A stretch of DNA of 64,000 nt from a virus: positions 248,001 to 312,000 of the IMG/VR virus record IMGVR_UViG_3300031884_000002; one strand, given 5' to 3'. The position numbers and the translations under genes are program-made. The notes beneath the pieces are model-generated. The model had not been told where the DNA came from. It made no database searches and saw nothing but the letters and a program-made list of their open reading frames with translations. Of this stretch, positions 61,248 to 64,000 are shown one piece after another (positions within the stretch are counted from its first letter, which is position 1; each line of letters begins with the position of its first letter).

Positions 61248-63968
61248 TTAAAAGTCTATTCTCATTAAAATATTCAAAGGAACATTATTTCCATTTTTAA
61301 TTGGAACTCCCAATTTACCTATTGCCACGAGTTGAAGATTATTATCATATAATCCAACCGCTGAAATATAAGGAGCCAAATAACTTCCAGTAGGATTTTG
61401 CTCCACCTGTTGATTATAGTTAAAAAAGTTAGGATTAATCATAGGCAAATTATTTTTACCAGATAATCCATCTAAATAAGTTAATACATCGGCTAAATTT
61501 TGACGACTGGAGTTTGGGGTAGTGTATTTATTGTAATTATTTCCAAATAAACGATTACTAAAATACTTCCACAAAATATTCATATCTTTAATATCAATTA
61601 CATTATCTCCGTTAATATCGAGATCGGTTTGAATTGATGTATTTTGGAAATCCCATATAGGAATATATTGAATTACTTGTTGATTTATATATGAGGTATT
61701 CCACGTTGAAAGCGAAGTATAATAATTATATAAACTTATTTCATCATCATTTATAAGAACGGATGAACTCCAATCAGTAGAATATGATAATCCTAATGCT
61801 TGGTTGTTTTTATATTTCATATATCTCATTAAAGTGTCCAAATCTTCAAAATCAAATGTTCCATTTTGATTTAAATCAAAAATTGAAATTGGAACTTGAA
61901 TAGCCGTAGGATTTGTACTTACATTAAACTCGCTGGGGTTTATATTACATATTACTTGTTTTTCATAAATTGTATTTTGACCAGCAAAGTTTAAATTGTA
62001 GGAATAATTGGTTTGTCCGAATAATTCATCAAATATTGAACCAGAAGTCATCAATACTATATTTCCATTTCTATAAAATGAATTTCCAATATGAAATGTT
62101 TCTTTAAGATTTGGAAAATTATAAATAAATGCTTTTCCGCAAATATCATCCAATACATAATATTGGCTCTGAGTAACTTGTATATTGATTATTCGATTAG
62201 CATCTGACATTATTATAGGTGCGCCTAATACCATTGAAAAACTTCCAATTGAAACATTATTTCCGACTGAACGATACGGACTTAAATATTCTTTTTTACG
62301 TTGATAAACGTTCAATATGTCCCATGTATTATTGGTTTCTTGAATTAACAAACATTGACCACTCAATGAGTTTAATATTGACGAATCACATTCATGTAAT
62401 TGAAATATTGTATTTCCGATATAACTAGATGACAAACTTAATTGATTATTTTTAGGGCATCCTGCTATTACATTCGTATCCCATATATCAACTGAATATC
62501 CCAAATTGTTATTAGTTATAGTATTTTCATTTCCGTATGTTTTATATGCTAATTCAAAAAATGAAGATGATGCGTTACATTTGTTATAAATTGAAACCGA
62601 TCCTTGATAATATAATGAAGACCCCGAAAACTCATATACGGTTCTATCTAAATATTCTCCTATTACTACAACATCTCCAAATGTAGAAACCGAATATCCA
62701 AATCCACTTCCGCTTGTCGTGCCAGCATTCCTACTTTCACTATAAGGTAAATAGTTATTAAAAGTTAATGGATATTGTGTATAGTCTGGAGTAAATGTAT
62801 ATTCCAATTTCCATATCGATCCAGTTAATTCATAATAATATACCTGAGTGGAAGTTATGTTACCACAACCTATAACTAATCTCCCAGATGGAGTATTACT
62901 GTCTTTATTTAATTTAATACTATTTCCAAACAAACTTCCTGATTTTGTTCCATATATAGATTGATATAAGGTCCACGTATTACTTACAAATTGATATAAA
63001 TACACAGTTCCACTTCCGTTATTTTCAAGTGGAGATCCAACCGCTGCCCAAGTTCCATTTATAGCAACCGAAGTACCAAATGATCCGGTGCTTATGGTTG
63101 GATTTGGGTTTGGAAATACTGCAACTATGTTATCATACGATGAGGTCGAGTTAACAACTTCTAAATCTAGTATATATACTTTAGATCCAACTGTACTTAC
63201 TGATGTAACTCCTGAAAAATTAGTCATTTGATTATAAGAAGGACATCCTATAATTAAATTAGCATTATATAAATCTATAGATTTTCCAAACGTATTATTA
63301 TAATCATATGAACTTTGTTCGAGTCCCAGTGCTACAGTTCCGTTGGTAGAACTTAAAGTTAAATATTCGCTTCCTAGTGATCCATTTACCGATATTGTAT
63401 ATAACAAACTAGAAGTTGAATCATATATTAAAGGAGAAGTTAAAATATATGGATTGCTATTAGTTCCTATATAAGTAACGGACAATGATTCGTGTCCCAA
63501 TGTTCCAACTACATTTAAATTATAATATGCTTGCAATGCCGAATTATATAATTGAACTATTGATGCTGTAGATGATCCTGTTACATTTAAATTTATAGAT
63601 TCGGCTCCTACTGTTCCTATAATAGATATTGCATAATTTAATCCTGTAGAACTGTTATATAATGAAAATGGAGTTGCAGTATTTAGTCCATTATTAAGTT
63701 CAGTATGAATTGGAACTCTATACGTAACATCCGATCCAGTTTCTGCTGCCAATACTACTTGAATAACATCCATCGGACGATATAACGTATTGATTAAATC
63801 ATGTTGGTCTGTGCCTTTATTATATAGATAGTAATCTACTGAACTAGTGTGATATACAGTCGGATTTGCAAAACTATATAGCATAAAATCGGGATTGGAT
63901 ATAGCTACATAATTATCATATGTTGTAGTCGATATTCCGTAGTTTGAATTGTTTATTGTAGTATACAT
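61248..63968 (-). CDS. Large protein with FG-GAP-like and dockerin-like repeats (906 aa)
   Basis: Residues 220-640 contain at least six FG-GAP/integrin-type units (FGKSIDLYNANLIIGCP, FGTSVAINGTWAAVGSP, FGNSIKLNKD, FGYSVSTFGDVVVIGE, LGYSVDIWDTNVIAGCP, NNVSIGSFSMVLGAP). These should fold as a beta propeller. At about residues 705-720 and 815-830 come two EF-hand/dockerin-like loops (DLNQNGTFDFEDLDTLMRY and DINGDNVIDIKDMNIL), each with Asp/Asn ligands for calcium. A similar domain pair is used for protein-protein docking on bacterial surfaces. There is no signal peptide. A virion adhesin or baseplate-edge protein is most likely. Confidence 0.65.
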   Translation of the reverse strand: MYTTINNSNYGISTTTYDNYVAISNPDFMLYSFANPTVYHTSSVDYYLYNKGTDQHDLINTLYRPMDVIQVVLAAETGSDVTYRVPIHTELNNGLNTATPFSLYNSSTGLNYAISIIGTVGAESINLNVTGSSTASIVQLYNSALQAYYNLNVVGTLGHESLSVTYIGTNSNPYILTSPLIYDSTSSLLYTISVNGSLGSEYLTLSSTNGTVALGLEQSSYDYNNTFGKSIDLYNANLIIGCPSYNQMTNFSGVTSVSTVGSKVYILDLEVVNSTSSYDNIVAVFPNPNPTISTGSFGTSVAINGTWAAVGSPLENNGSGTVYLYQFVSNTWTLYQSIYGTKSGSLFGNSIKLNKDSNTPSGRLVIGCGNITSTQVYYYELTGSIWKLEYTFTPDYTQYPLTFNNYLPYSESRNAGTTSGSGFGYSVSTFGDVVVIGEYLDRTVYEFSGSSLYYQGSVSIYNKCNASSSFFELAYKTYGNENTITNNNLGYSVDIWDTNVIAGCPKNNQLSLSSSYIGNTIFQLHECDSSILNSLSGQCLLIQETNNTWDILNVYQRKKEYLSPYRSVGNNVSIGSFSMVLGAPIIMSDANRIINIQVTQSQYYVLDDICGKAFIYNFPNLKETFHIGNSFYRNGNIVLMTSGSIFDELFGQTNYSYNLNFAGQNTIYEKQVICNINPSEFNVSTNPTAIQVPISIFDLNQNGTFDFEDLDTLMRYMKYKNNQALGLSYSTDWSSSVLINDDEISLYNYYTSLSTWNTSYINQQVIQYIPIWDFQNTSIQTDLDINGDNVIDIKDMNILWKYFSNRLFGNNYNKYTTPNSSRQNLADVLTYLDGLSGKNNLPMINPNFFNYNQQVEQNPTGSYLAPYISAVGLYDNNLQLVAIGKLGVPIKNGNNVPLNILMRIDF

Positions 63969-64000
63969 TTATATTGAAAGTCCAAAATTAGCAAATACGT

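Noticed and set aside
1-64000. tRNA genes
   Set aside because: I scanned for cloverleaf-like stretches and found none I could support by eye; a covariance-model search would be needed to exclude them.

Overview
The window is part of the genome of a large, AT-rich, tailed phage with a T4-type (myovirus-like) head. It carries a T4-style terminase large subunit, a gp20-like portal, a gp21-like prohead protease, an acidic gp22-like scaffold and a gp23-like major capsid protein. The host cannot be named from the sequence. The early promoters fit a plain sigma70 consensus (TTGACA, 16-17 bp, TATAAT), so a host RNA polymerase of that type is likely. I saw no tRNA, rRNA or CRISPR array.

Layout. (1) 1-22930, + strand: a long late cluster of virion proteins. 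Several are giant Ser/Ala/Thr-rich fibres with short repeats, YadA-head-like IG..AG arrays and exchangeable C-terminal domains. (2) 22931-26363: small late proteins with head-targeting-like N-termini, mixed with HNH and GIY-YIG homing endonucleases. (3) 26479-29690, - strand: major capsid protein and scaffold. (4) 29828-31407, + strand: three late genes. (5) 31404-39602, mainly - strand: an accessory island of early-type genes for NAD and nucleotide metabolism (NADAR, nicotinamide phosphoribosyltransferase NadV, Nudix, a truncated nucleotidyltransferase, a SLOG-like protein, an HD-like protein, a GMP reductase-like enzyme), together with homing endonucleases. (6) 39647-53790, - strand: the rest of the head module (internal protein, protease, core proteins, portal, terminase), invaded by homing endonucleases and by two inteins in the portal. 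(7) 53875-59402: a phosphoribosyltransferase with a head-targeting-like N-terminus, a fused Mre11/Rad50 (SbcD-SbcC) protein, a small multidrug-resistance-type membrane protein and a DnaG-type primase. (8) 59438-63968, - strand: another GIY-YIG gene, minor virion-type proteins and a large protein with FG-GAP-like and dockerin-like repeats.

Regulation. Two promoter classes are visible. Island genes carry sigma70-like boxes. About 20 genes, on both strands and nearly all of late type, have the octamer TATTTATA on their coding strand 3-4, 10 or 18-23 nt before the ATG. The octamer is the reverse complement of the T4 late -10 box. Six genes with this octamer also start with a short peptide of the kind M-I-x-L-K-x-L-L-x-E, which resembles the T4 capsid-targeting and protease-cleavage sequence. 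Together these predict a set of proteins packaged into the head, including a SWIM zinc-finger protein and a phosphoribosyltransferase.

Most striking points: two HNH inteins 18 residues apart in the portal; the fused SbcD-SbcC protein; the late octamer and head-targeting regulon; the NAD/ADP-ribose island that splits the head operon; and a frameshifted gene joining a twin-arginine signal to a piece of major capsid protein.
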